In this document: piece by piece, positions 25,140-35,768 of the stretch | How the letters are laid out: the number at the start of each line of letters is the position of its first letter | How positions within the stretch are numbered: position 1 is the stretch's first letter | Source: Anaeramoeba flamelloides | Taxonomy: Eukaryota > Metamonada > Anaeramoebidae | Direction: 5' to 3' | DNA: 64,000 nt | Assembly (NCBI GenBank): GCA_027625915.1 | Contig: JANTQA010000032.1 | Location: 2,852,001-2,916,000 of the forward strand | Notes under the pieces: model-generated | Databases searched by the model: none | What the model saw: only the letters and a program-made list of their open reading frames with translations | What the model was told of the DNA's origin: nothing | Program-made: the position numbers and the translations under genes

Positions 25140-26060
25140 CGTTTTTTTGTTTTTAATTGTTGTTTTTGAAATTTATTCAATTGTTTATTAAAAATACAGT
25201 TAAGTAAAACTTTCTTTTACAAATTAAACAGTATTTACAATAGTACTTTTTACCAAATCATCGTCCCACGATATTCCAACTCCATTCATCTATTTTTGAA
25301 CTAACCCAATCAAATTTATACAAACTTGTTACCAAAAAATAAAACCACCAAATCTTTCAATTTGATCGGAAAAAAAAACAACAGTAAAAAAGATAAAGAT
25401 TTTTCTGAAAAATTGTTTGGTATCTATTGAAATATGTAAAATGATTTAAAAATTTTACAAGTTTTTTGAAAAAGAATTGATCCCAAAATTTTCACTTTAT
25501 TTTCAATTTTTACCTTTAGCCAATAGCCTTAAAATCATCTCTTGTATTTGGTGAACTTTTATTTATTTAACTGGTTCTTTTTTGTGAGGTTTATTATCGG
25601 CTAACCAAGAATCCTAGATGAAACAATATTCCAGAATAGAAAAAAAAGTTAATCAGCTGAAATTTTATACCAATAAAATACAACATGAGCTTTAGCTAAA
25701 AATTTACAAAATAACGTTTTATAATGAGAGTGAATTATATCTCTCAATATATCAATTCTCATTGATTAGAAAAAGATCTTTGGGTTTTTTATTCTATTCA
25801 AAAAAAAATTATTTTGTAGTATTCTTTGAAAAAAATTTTTGATTATATCTTGATGAAAAGTACAATACTAACCAATACATACTTCACTGTTAAAATTCAA
25901 GACACTCTAGAAAACTTTCCATTGAAACAACAGATAAAAAAAGAAAACAACTGAAAAAAGTTGAAAAACAACACTTAAAAACACATTTTTGAAAAAACCA
26001 GTTAAAAGTTTGAAAAAAAATATTTATAGAAGTCAACACGGATTATTGAACAAACTGTAA
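25140..26060. repeat. Old direct duplication, right copy
   Basis: This is the shorter copy of the segment at 20940-22640. Matching blocks include ttaaacagtatttacaat (near 25225), accaccaaatctttcaat (near 25343), caatattccagaatag with gttaatcagctgaaat (near 25624-25664), aaaaagatctttgggttttt (near 25761) and gtcaacacggattattg (near 26032). Divergence is substantial, so the event is old. Confidence 0.65.
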
Positions 26061-27126
26061 CATTTTAATTTGATAAACCGGTTATGCTCCAAACACGGTT
26101 AGTTTGAACCACTATAGTAATCTTTATAAGATCATAAATTTAAGTAGAGCTTTTGCAAAATTCAGAAAATGTAGAGATTCGAGTTATTGTGGATTGAATT
26201 GAGGAAAAGGAAAAAAGCAACCTTTTTGATAATTATAATTAATCTCTACAAATTTTACAATTGTCTAAAATGTCATTAAATTATTTTAAGGCAACTCAGA
26301 TGTCAACAACCTAGATCGAGATAACTAATAAGACACTTTTTAATTCTTTACAAAAAAATGAGTTCTTGTTTTTTCTGTTAGGAGGTGAAAGCAAAAAGAG
26401 AAATAAAAAGTAATTTCAAAATAAATTTGGAACAGGGTTGAGTCCTTTTCAAATGAGGTTCATAGAAACAACTCTATGAAATAAGTTATTTCCTTTCTTG
26501 AAAACTTCCTTTCCTTAGAACAAAAAAATTTAAGTGTAAAATGGAAAAGAGATACATTTCACCTAAATTTTGAACACAGTCAATTTGATTGAGAGGAAAT
26601 GGTTTTAGATTTAGTATTTTTCAGATCCACCACGGGTATTCGAAAGGTGATTTTCTTTACTTCTTAAAAAAGTTTCGTGTGTTGATGATAACCCAATAAA
26701 AAAAAGTTTTCAAGATACAAAAAACCATAGTCTTTTCCAAACAAGACTAGTTGCAGATGTTTCAAGAAAAACTTTTTCAAGAAGGTTGGTGTTAAGTACC
26801 CTTTCTTTGTCAAAATTTAAAATTCTTTGAGGTATTCAAAGTGTTTTCATCAACTATTTTTTTTTTTGTTTTGTCAAAAAAACTGATATATTTTTGGGGG
26901 GAATGGAGAACTTGAATCGTCGCCATATAGTAAGATCTAATCTTATTTTTTTTTGACAATTTTTTAAATAAAATATTGTAAAAATAATAACTTGAACAGA
27001 TTGAAAGACCACATTTTGTTTTTTTAGGCCACTCTTATTTTTGAATTTTAGTATTTCTTCTTGAAAATAAAAATTTTTCTATAGAAAATCATTTTTTTCT
27101 TATTCCTAAAACTTAATTGTAAGATT

Positions 27127-27128
27127 TG

Positions 27129-27159
<31 letters not shown>

Positions 27160-27197
27160 CTTCTTCTTCTTCTTCTTCTTCTTCTTCTTCCTTCTTT

Positions 27198-27229
<32 letters not shown>

Positions 27230-27300
27230 TTCTTCTTTGTTCACCTTCCTTTTCTTTTTTTTTTTTTTTTTTTTTTATTTTTTTTTTTTTTTATTTTTTT
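27127..27300. repeat. Poly-T and CTT/CTTT microsatellite
   Basis: A run of T is followed by about nine ttc units, then tttc units and two more long T runs. It lies about 200-370 bases upstream of the coactosin start codon. It could act as a nucleosome-depleting tract, but nothing in the sequence proves a regulatory role. Confidence 0.95.
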
Positions 27301-27502
27301 GGTATATTGTTCCCTGTTATATAAAGTTGAATATTTTCTTATTTTATCGTTAGTTTTATAATAAAATTTCAACAAACAAATTTCTTTTTTTTTTGTCAAT
27401 TCAAGAATTATTCTTTTGCAAATTAATCTAACTTATTTTCTTCTCAATTTTTTTTGATTTCTTTTACTCACTTTGATTATTAAAAAAATATTTAGATCTC
27501 AA

Positions 27503-27619
27503 ATGGCTAACGTAGAAGACCCAGCAATTGAAGAAGCTTATAACGATGTCAGAGACGACAACACCGAAACCGATTGGTTTGTATTTTTTTATTTTTCATT
27601 TGAGTTTTTGTGTTAAATA

Positions 27620-27650
<31 letters not shown>

Positions 27651-28060
27651 CTCCCTTTATGTTTTTTTTTTGACAAATAATTTAATTTACATCTTCAAAA
27701 AGGATGGCATGTGGTTATGTTGGAAAAACTAATGACTTAGAAATGATCGGAAGCGGATCTGGTGGAATTGATGAAATGAAATCTCTTTTTGATCCAACAC
27801 TTGTTGTCTATGGATATCTCCGTGTCATTGCCGGTGACGAAGAATCCAAAAGACCAAAATTCATTTTTATCACATGGGTTGGTGAAAACTGTGGTGTCAT
27901 GAGAAGAGCACGTGTTTCCGTCCACAAAGCAGATGTCAAAAAAGTCATCAAACAATTTGCCGTCGAAAGGATGGGTACCGAATTAAGTGAATTCGAATAT
28001 GAAGATATCATGAAAGAAGTTAGAAAAGTAGGTGGTGCTGATTACCAAGGAAATTGGTAA
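27503..28060 (+). CDS. Coactosin-like actin-binding protein (two exons)
   Basis: Exons 27503-27576 and 27703-28060 join to a 143-residue protein, the usual length of coactosins (human COTL1 has 142). It is one ADF-homology domain. Family landmarks are AYNDVRDD near the start, SKRPKFIFITWVGENCG in the centre, the Lys/Arg-rich RRARVSVHKADVKKVI segment in which the F-actin-contacting lysine of the family lies, and VGGADY at the C-terminus. Coactosins bind the side of actin filaments in the cytosol and counter capping. The intron is 126 bases, donor GTTTGT and acceptor AAAAG, and splits the Trp codon of TDW. The sequence aatatttag just before the ATG (27490-27496) could be the 3' end of a further intron in the 5' UTR. 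Confidence 0.93.
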
Positions 28061-29254
28061 AAAAACGAGATAAAAAAAAATTTTTTTTTATCTTTGAAAA
28101 ACTATACAAAAAATAATATAAATGGTTGATATCTCATCCACTAATATACGGAAAAATAATTAAAAGTAATATAAAATTTGCTATCTGTTCTTTTTTAAAT
28201 CACAAATAATTATATTATTTTGATACTTTCTAACAATAAAAATTAAAACCCTCAATTTTTTTTTAATTATTATTTTTATTTTTTTTTTTATTTTTTGAAT
28301 ATTCTTTTAAACTGAAATTGAAAAGTTTTATAGAGTGACCTTAATTATTGTGTTTAATTAGAGTAATCTTTCATACTTTTTGGAGTGAATTATTCCAAAC
28401 TTAAAGGACTAGATACTTACCATTTATCTGATCTGTACCCAAGTTGTTACTTATCACTTAAAGGGATCTTGTGGAATTGCACTTCTTTTGCAAGACAAAA
28501 TTCAATTAACCAAAAAAAATTCATAAGGGTTCAATTGGCAAAAAATTCAATTAAATGAAAAAAAGTTGAAAAGAAATCTCAAGATTCCAATACCAAAAGA
28601 AAAAAAAATTTCATCGGATCTAAATTGCAGAAAATTCAACTAACAAAAAATAATTCACATGTTTTTAAATAAGCACAAAATCTATAAAGGGTCTAATCTC
28701 TATTAAATTTTTTTATCCTGAATTTAATAGAGATTGAGAATTTTTTTTTGCCAATTACTTAGATTTGAAAACCCCTGTTTATTTTCAATATTAAACATAT
28801 TCCTAGATCAGGAATACCTATTTAGAAATTAGTAAAAAAAAAAAAAATTGGAGACTTGTCCCTTAAAAAAAACAAAAATTACAAAAAGTTAATGACAAAA
28901 AAAAAAAATCACAGTATTTCAATATCAAAAAATTCAAATAACAAAAAAAAAAAAAATCAAAGTGTTTCAATATCAAAAAATGAAAATTAAAAAAAAAAGT
29001 TTTAAAGGTTATTAATTGAAAAACCAAAATTCAAATAAAAAAATTCAAGGAAATCTCAATTTCACAATTTTAAAAAAAAAAAATTGTCTTATCAAATTTG
29101 ATATTCCCAAATGCACCCATTTCTTCAAGTTAAGATAAATTATTTTCCTATAGCACAAAATCAATTTAATTTGATTTAATCTAATCAGTGGTTATTTGGT
29201 AACCCTCTAAATTTAACCGAGTAAGGATGTTAGAACACTATTGTGGAAATAACC

Positions 29255-29257
<3 letters not shown>

Positions 29258-29292
<35 letters not shown>
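29258..29292. repeat. (CA)n microsatellite
   Basis: About 17 uninterrupted AC units lie in intergenic DNA downstream of coactosin. Confidence 0.97.
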
Positions 29293-29294
<2 letters not shown>

Positions 29295-29354
29295 TCTTAA
29301 AGATTGTAATATTCACAAAGTTGACACTTTGTAACTTAGACAGTATAATTCAGT

Positions 29355-29870
29355 ATCAGAATTCACAACTATTTATATTGGAAATTATGTTTCACTCTTT
29401 GGCAGTTTTTTTTTTTCGAAAAATATCTTGTTTTTTTATTTTTGATTTCAAAAATTATATTGTAAATCAAACCTTGATTGACTTTTAATTGGCGATATGT
29501 ATTTATAAAAATTGCTATAAGATTTTTTCTATTTCATAAAATTATTGTTTGTCCTAATGGCTTGACTCGATAGACTAATTTTTTTTTTAAATAATATGTT
29601 CTTGGGTTATTGTCAACTTATTTTAGGTTTTGCATTTAATGATAATTTTTAAATATTAAAAAACACTTAATCTATACAAGGGAAAAATTTCAAGTGGCTA
29701 AATTTGAGTCTTTGAATTCTAAGAGTGTATAATACCTATCAGTAACAATTCAACACACGAGTTACAGAAACAATTTAGAAATCAAAAATTACAAAACATG
29801 ATATTTTTAGAAAAAAAAAAAACTGCCAAAGATCAACACCGAATTTCCAATTTAAATCGTTATGAATTAT
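29355..29870. repeat. Foldback element with about 110-base arms
   Basis: The left arm, 29355-29470, contains ttggaaattatg, tttggcagttttttttt, aaaaatatcttg and atttttgatttcaaa. Its diverged reverse complement is in the right arm, 29750-29870 (for example aaaaactgccaaagatc and aatttccaat). About 280 bases of unrelated AT-rich DNA lie between. It has the structure of a MITE or foldback transposon; no target duplication was clear. Confidence 0.65.
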
Positions 29871-31207
29871 AATTTTGAACATAAATGTGCTTTTTTCAAA
29901 TTATTTGATTAATAAATTTTTGTGATCTAAGCAGATTTTGATTTCCTTTTCCAGAAAAGAATATTATTAAATATAATTTAAAAAATATATTGAATTATAA
30001 AACAACCATCAATATAATTGAAATAAACTAAATATATAACAAATTCCCCAATTTTTATTTATTTTTTTTTTTACTTTTTTTTATTTTATTTTTAGATGAA
30101 AACCAAATATTATTAGTGGATAGAACTAAATATTAAAATTATAATTTCTTTATGATAATAGATAATTTTAATTTATAAAAATATTTATTTTCAAAATTTG
30201 ATTTTTAATAGGCCAATGTTTTTGAAATGGAGTTTACTTTAATACTGTAATAAAAAAATATACGACTATATCAGACTAAATTTAACAAAGGTAAAATTTA
30301 AACCAAGGAATTATTTTGTATATTAATTTATTAAACATTAAAACTTCAATTTTTAAATCCAAAATTTATTACCTTTCAGTTGTTTTCTTTTTAAAAACCG
30401 AACAAAGTGATTTTTCATCAAGTATTAAAATCAATTAACCAAGAAAAATCTTGACATTGATAAAATACTTTGTTGATTAAACTGGGTTTAAGCCAGATCT
30501 TTTGATTTAATAATATAGAATACACCATTACAAGACTATTGTAAATGTCTATATGAACCGAATGTGACTCTGAGTACTCACCTTTTTAAAAGTTAATTTT
30601 TTGGAAAGTTTTAATTGTAAAAAATCCCCTCACTTATTAAAGAGAAAAAAATTGAAAAAAGTTTTAAAATATCTGTCATATTTTTACAATATCGGGAACT
30701 TTCCCCCACTCGAATTTAATTTATAAAAAATCTCTATTAACACCAAAATTTGATACACTTATAAAAATTAATGTTAGAATAGGAACGGCTGTATTTAAAA
30801 AACAAACTTTCAATTCCCCAAGTCCACGGTCTTAACATTGCCTCGTTGGAATTTCGATAAATAAGATTAAATATTTTTTGTTCTCATATTTATCGAAATT
30901 TGGAAAGGAAGATCATAAGTGAAAATCAAGGGGAAGAAAAAACAATCAAATTGTATTTTTTAGGAGAAACAATTATGATTTGGAGATTTTGTGTTTGACG
31001 AAATATTTCCATTCCCTTAAAAAGCAAAACGAATAGATGAAAATATGGATTTTGTTAAAATTTTTGGTTGTTTAATGGGTTGATTCAATTTTCAGCATTT
31101 AGCCAATTGTTGTAAAAAAACAAAAAAAATAAAATGTGAAAATCAAATAATAATCAAAGCCAAAACAAAGAATTTATGAATTCTTAAATGGATCAAAAAA
31201 AAAAGAA

Positions 31208-32404
31208 TTAATCAACACGATACAAACGAATTTTGCCATCTCTAGCTGAAGTTACTAATTGATGGGAATTATGTGAGTAAGACAAATCATTTATTGGCTC
31301 ATAATTTGAACCTGATAAGCTAAGGGTGCGTTTGTTGTCCTTTATTCTAAAGCACTCCCCGTCTGCGGTAGCGACCCAAATTGAATTTTCAAGATTATCT
31401 TCATGAAGGGAAGAAATATTTGATGTGCAAATTGGGTCCCAGACCTGGTTGATTTGCTCTGATTTTCTAATGTCCCAAATAATGATATATTTGCCGATTG
31501 CTGCATAGCAGTTAAACCCAGAGTTCACGATCCCTACGCACGACAAATGCTCTGAAAATGGAGAGAGCTTTGAATAAGAGTCCAGCTGATGAACCCTTTG
31601 AGGTGCTCTTAGATCCCAAATGTCAACAAAGCCATCATCCTTTGCCGCGTAGAGAACTTTCCCGTCGGTGCCTGACTCTCGATCGTCAAGCTCTGCCCAA
31701 TTGATCTTTGAGATATATGGCCCTTGCGAGGAGGTCAGACTAATTTGGTTGACACCGATTGACATTTGGCTTAATTGCTTTTCGGGGAAGGTTCGAATAC
31801 AGTCGCACGTTGAACAGTTCCATAACTTGATCGTACCATCCTCGCTGCCGCTTAACACATTCCTCCCCCTTTCCACAAATTCCAGGCAGTTCACCCTTCG
31901 GCTGTGCCCGGCAAAGTTCACTGCACATTCCCCGTCAGTGACGTCCCATAACTTGACACTAAAATCGGCACCCGCAGACAAAACCACCTTGTCGGAAGGG
32001 AAAAACTTTGCTTCATAAACATCCATACTGTGAGACTTTAAAGTTCTTCTGATCGTCCCTGAATTTGTCTCAAAGATTTGAAGCGACCCAGACTCCGATC
32101 CACTCACACAAAGCTCGCCCGTTGATGACAAATTGACACAATGAATGTTCGGTAACTTTCGATCATGGATCGAGCTATAGGTTGCGATTGGATTTCGAAA
32201 TTCTGTTACAAGTGGTGGATCAACACCAGTGTAGCAAACACAAACACTATTCTTTATCTTTTGGTTTACTTCCTTTGTGAAATTACCAATGCTTTCGCCG
32301 CTCACCATAATCTTCCCATGAACTGTCTTACTTAAATTTGGCTTTGTATATTGAACCCAAAATGGTGTTTCAAGATCCCAATCGTGTTGAAGTCGAAGTG
32401 ACAT
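31208..32404 (-). CDS. PAAF1: PAAF1/Rpn14-like WD40 protein
   Basis: This single-exon gene encodes 398 residues. PAAF1 (Rpn14 in yeast) binds proteasomal ATPases and helps to assemble or restrain the 19S base. The N-terminal HDWDLETPFWVQY segment resembles the start of PAAF1. After it come WD40 repeats: GTIRRTLKSHSMDVYEAKFF and then VVLSAGADFSVKLWD at about 117-155, and FAGHSRRV...VERGRNVLSGSEDGTIKLWD-type repeat at 164-196. Further diverged repeats run to the end (VDIWDLR, IIIWDIR, ARDGKIRLYRV). The pairing of FFPS-VVLS-G-D with a VERGRNV-type repeat is what makes PAAF1 more likely than a generic WD40 protein. Its coding DNA is clearly richer in G+C than the neighbouring genes. No intron is needed. 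An upstream ATG was not seen; the chosen ATG follows ccaaactaaa. Confidence 0.85.
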   Translation of the reverse strand: MSLRLQHDWDLETPFWVQYTKPNLSKTVHGKIMVSGESIGNFTKEVNQKIKNSVCVCYTGVDPPLVTEFRNPIATYSSIHDRKLPNIHCVNLSSTGELCVSGSESGSLQIFETNSGTIRRTLKSHSMDVYEAKFFPSDKVVLSAGADFSVKLWDVTDGECAVNFAGHSRRVNCLEFVERGRNVLSGSEDGTIKLWNCSTCDCIRTFPEKQLSQMSIGVNQISLTSSQGPYISKINWAELDDRESGTDGKVLYAAKDDGFVDIWDLRAPQRVHQLDSYSKLSPFSEHLSCVGIVNSGFNCYAAIGKYIIIWDIRKSEQINQVWDPICTSNISSLHEDNLENSIWVATADGECFRIKDNKRTLSLSGSNYEPINDLSYSHNSHQLVTSARDGKIRLYRVD

Positions 32405-35400
32405 TTTAGTTTGGATTTGTGATTTATTTTTGATTTGTTTATGTGCAAATGGACAAAGAAATATTGTTAAATTTGATTTTGGATTTCTGTTTGTATGTCT
32501 TTCAATCTTGTTCGAAAAATGGAAAAATAAATTTTACTTTTTTTTTTTTGGGACTTGAGAGAGAACCTGAACAAAATATTCCTATTTTCAAATGTACACA
32601 AGTAAAAGAATTCAAATTACTCTTAATTTCGGGAATAACGTTTTTTACTTTCAAATTGAAATAAGTTCTTACTTTCTCAAATCCTCAGTTTAGATTTGAA
32701 ATCGAAATGCTGTAAAATTCAAAGTTTAATGAAATAAGAAATTTTTATATATCAATTTTTACAAAAGTATGATTTAAGTTGAGTTTTTAAATACATACAG
32801 TACCAAGAAATTGATTTATTAACAATTAAAATTCAAAAATTTAAAAATAATTTCAATCACAAAAAAAAAATAAATTATTTGAAATACTTTTCTTCAAAAG
32901 ATACAACATTTTCACCTTAGATCCTTTAAATGAGATTACACATATATTTTTCTCTTTGAATCTTTATTAAGATCTTATTTTCATACTTTCTACTAAATAG
33001 TTATATTTAATGAACTATTGACTGTGGATCTTGTGTAGATTTAATTCAAAGATAAATTGAATTTAGATCAACTATTTTTATTTTAGTATTACCTTTTGCT
33101 GTAAAAATCAAATTATCTTAATTCACAATTTTGCCTCAAGTTCAAGAAGGAAGATTAATTCAATTTCTGAAAAATACCAATTGGTATTGATTTTGTCAAG
33201 ATATTTGTTTTTTTTTTGCAAATAATTAGTAAATAATTCATGAACTTAAAATAAAAATTATCATTTCTTTATAATATAATAAAAGTATTTTTTAATATTT
33301 ACAAAAATAAATTATTTATTTTAATTATTAAGAAGAAACTTTAATTTTATCTCCAGATACCTTATCGTTTAATATTCTAAAAGGAAATCAAGGGGTAAAA
33401 TCATTGATTTCAGGGGTATTATTTTAAGGATATAGCCATATTTTTTTTTATCTATATGGTTGAAAAAGTAAAAATAAATAATAATAATAATAATATATAT
33501 ATATATATATATATATATGTCCCTACAACCCAAAAAACACTAAAAATGGAAAAATATACAACAACCTTTTATTAAAACAATTAAAAGAACTAAATAAAAA
33601 AATTAAAATAAATTAAGTTTCCATTCAACTTTTTCTTGAAAATATTTTCTGCCAAAATAATTGAATTCAAACTTGAATTTATGTATATTTTTATAAAATA
33701 TCTTATTTTAACTCATTAAAAAAAACAAATTCTAAATTATAGGAATTTTATTTTCACAAAAGGCACTAATTGGGTCTTCAAATGTTTTTTATTTGTATAT
33801 GGTAAAATTAAAAAAAAGTTAAATTAAAAAAGATAAAGTCTTTGAAAAATAGCTTAATTTAATATATTAACATATTCTTTGATTTCATAATATTCTCAAC
33901 CCCAATTTTTCAAAAAAAATAAAAAATGTACACATAAATTTCAAAAAATCTTTTCGATCTTGGAAAGTTGAGAGTGTTTTTTTACAAAAAAATTTATTCC
34001 AGTGGTTAATTGAATTAAGTTATTAAACTAGAGTTCGAAAAATATTAATCAGAAAAAAATAGTACTTTTTTATAATTAGGAAATATAAAATAAGGAATAT
34101 AAAAAGGAATTATCCAAAAACTTTAAAAAAAAAAAAAAAAAAGAATGATTAAATATAAAACACTCTAAATCACACCAACAAAATGTTATTTAACATTATT
34201 TAATTCGATTGTTGATAATAAAATTTCCTTTGGGGATCGTTATTTTGAAGCTATTGTTTTTTTTTTTTTTTTTGATATCTTTGGTTGTAAAATCTGATAT
34301 TTTTTACCTTTTGTTTTTTTCTTGAATTAAAACCTCTAAAAACTTTTTCAAGAATAATATTTTACTCTATTTGATATTTAGATGGAATATCGATAACATC
34401 TTATTCTAAAAAAATTTTTTATTATTATTTGATAATTTTTTTTGATTGTATTGTTTTACATCAAAACGTAATTGTTTGATTCAAGAGAAATTGGGACAGA
34501 GTTGTGTGGTAAAGTTTTTGAAGAAATGTACACAAAGGGTTGAAAAAAGACAATAAAATTGGTAAAAAAGTTGAATAATTTGTTTATTTTGGCTCATCAA
34601 AATTACGAACTTTATTGTTCCTGTTGAGAATTTTTCATCAAAGATCTTATGGTTAGAAAACTTAAGGCAATAAAGAAAAAATGAGAATAAAAAAATTGAA
34701 AATAAAAAGGTCCTAAGATAGTAAAAAAAATATACAAATTCGGGTACATAGTGCCCCACTCTTCGGAGTCCTGGAATACCAATTTATTAATCACAGTTTA
34801 TGGAATCTTATTTATTAATAATCTTTCTATCGGGTTTTTACTCCTCCTGTTTCAGGACGTGGATAATTTTTAATTTGGTCATGTAAATGATATAATATTT
34901 TTTTACTTTAATAATTTATTATTTTTCTTCTTCCCTTTTTTTTTGCTAAATTTTCTTTGATTACTCCTTTCTAATAGTAAATAAATAGTTTGGTTATTTT
35001 CATAATTAATAAGCCAATTAATAAAAAAGAATTTTATATATAAAATTGGGATTAGAATGAATTCTGTAAATTCCAAATACTTTATCAAACTTATCTCATA
35101 TTTTAAAATTTTAACCAAACCAGAAAATCACTTATTATAATCACTAAAATTTTCCATTTGCCACCAAATTCTTTGTTTAAAACCAATTTTTAAAACCCTC
35201 TCAACTGAACGCACATGCTAATTCAATTCTAGAAAATTATCAACCAAGTGTTAGCCTCTAAAAATTATTTTCAATCTAATTTTTCCAAAAAGAATATTAT
35301 TACTGACCTTCTTTCACATTTTTTAATACGACGAAAAAAATTTAAAATGCTGATAAAATAATTTTATTTTTTCCTTCTTGGATCTAACTGAATAAAAATT

Positions 35401-35768
35401 TTTGTGAATTACCAACCACCAACCCTTTTCTAAAACATATGATACTATACATTTAAATTGTTCGCTTGTCTTTAAAAAAAAAATGAAAGAGTTTTATTTG
35501 TACAATATAATTTCAATTTATTTTTGAATTTCCTTCCTTATTGTTGTTTACTTATCTTTAAATCAATTTCTTTTTTTGAACAGTATCCAAGAACTTGATT
35601 TCTACAAACTTATTCAGTTGTAGTCGATAAAAAATTAAATTGTCTTTTAAATGGTGTTTCTGAAATCCAGAAATAGTTTCAATACAATTATGGATGAGTG
35701 GTTATTTATGTGTTATGTCAATAACAAAACATTTTTTCAATTTTTACACAAAAAACAAGTTTTATTGA
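32405..35768. other. Intergenic region between divergent PAAF1-like and Ser-rich genes
   Basis: This 3.4 kb must contain both promoters, but no conserved element was recognised. It holds an (AAT)n-(AT)n microsatellite (33476-33518), long A and T runs near 34122 and 34257, and short open frames without motifs. Nothing else was seen. Confidence 0.6.
33476..33518. repeat. (AAT)n-(AT)n microsatellite
   Basis: About six AAT units run directly into about 13 AT units. Confidence 0.95.

Larger units (their letters stand above)
19965..27502. other. Repeat-rich intergenic region between Fe-S and coactosin genes
   Basis: These 7.5 kb separate divergent genes and hold no supported gene. They contain palindromic family 2 (20511-20659), an old direct duplication (20940-22640 and 25140-26060), two clear TA-flanked MITEs (22960-23155, 24934-25134) and a poly-T/CTT tract at 27127-27300. 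The parts 23160-24930 and 26060-27120 show nothing recognisable beyond AT-rich sequence. The promoters of both genes must lie in its ends, but I could not identify conserved elements. Confidence 0.6.
28061..31207. other. Intergenic region between coactosin and PAAF1-like genes
   Basis: The two genes converge here, so this should be 3' flanking DNA. It contains degenerate tandem units of about 50 bases built on atttcaatatcaaaaaa (28890-29000), a small hairpin near 28692-28738 (taatctctattaaatt and its complement), a (CA)17 microsatellite and a 515-base inverted-repeat element (29355-29870). The segment 29880-31200 shows nothing beyond AT-rich sequence and a small hairpin near 30852-30900 (aatttcgataaat and its complement). 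No gene was recognised. Confidence 0.6.

Noticed and set aside
27126-27353. Open frame encoding poly-Phe/poly-Ser
   Set aside because: It is a translation of a T/CTT microsatellite.
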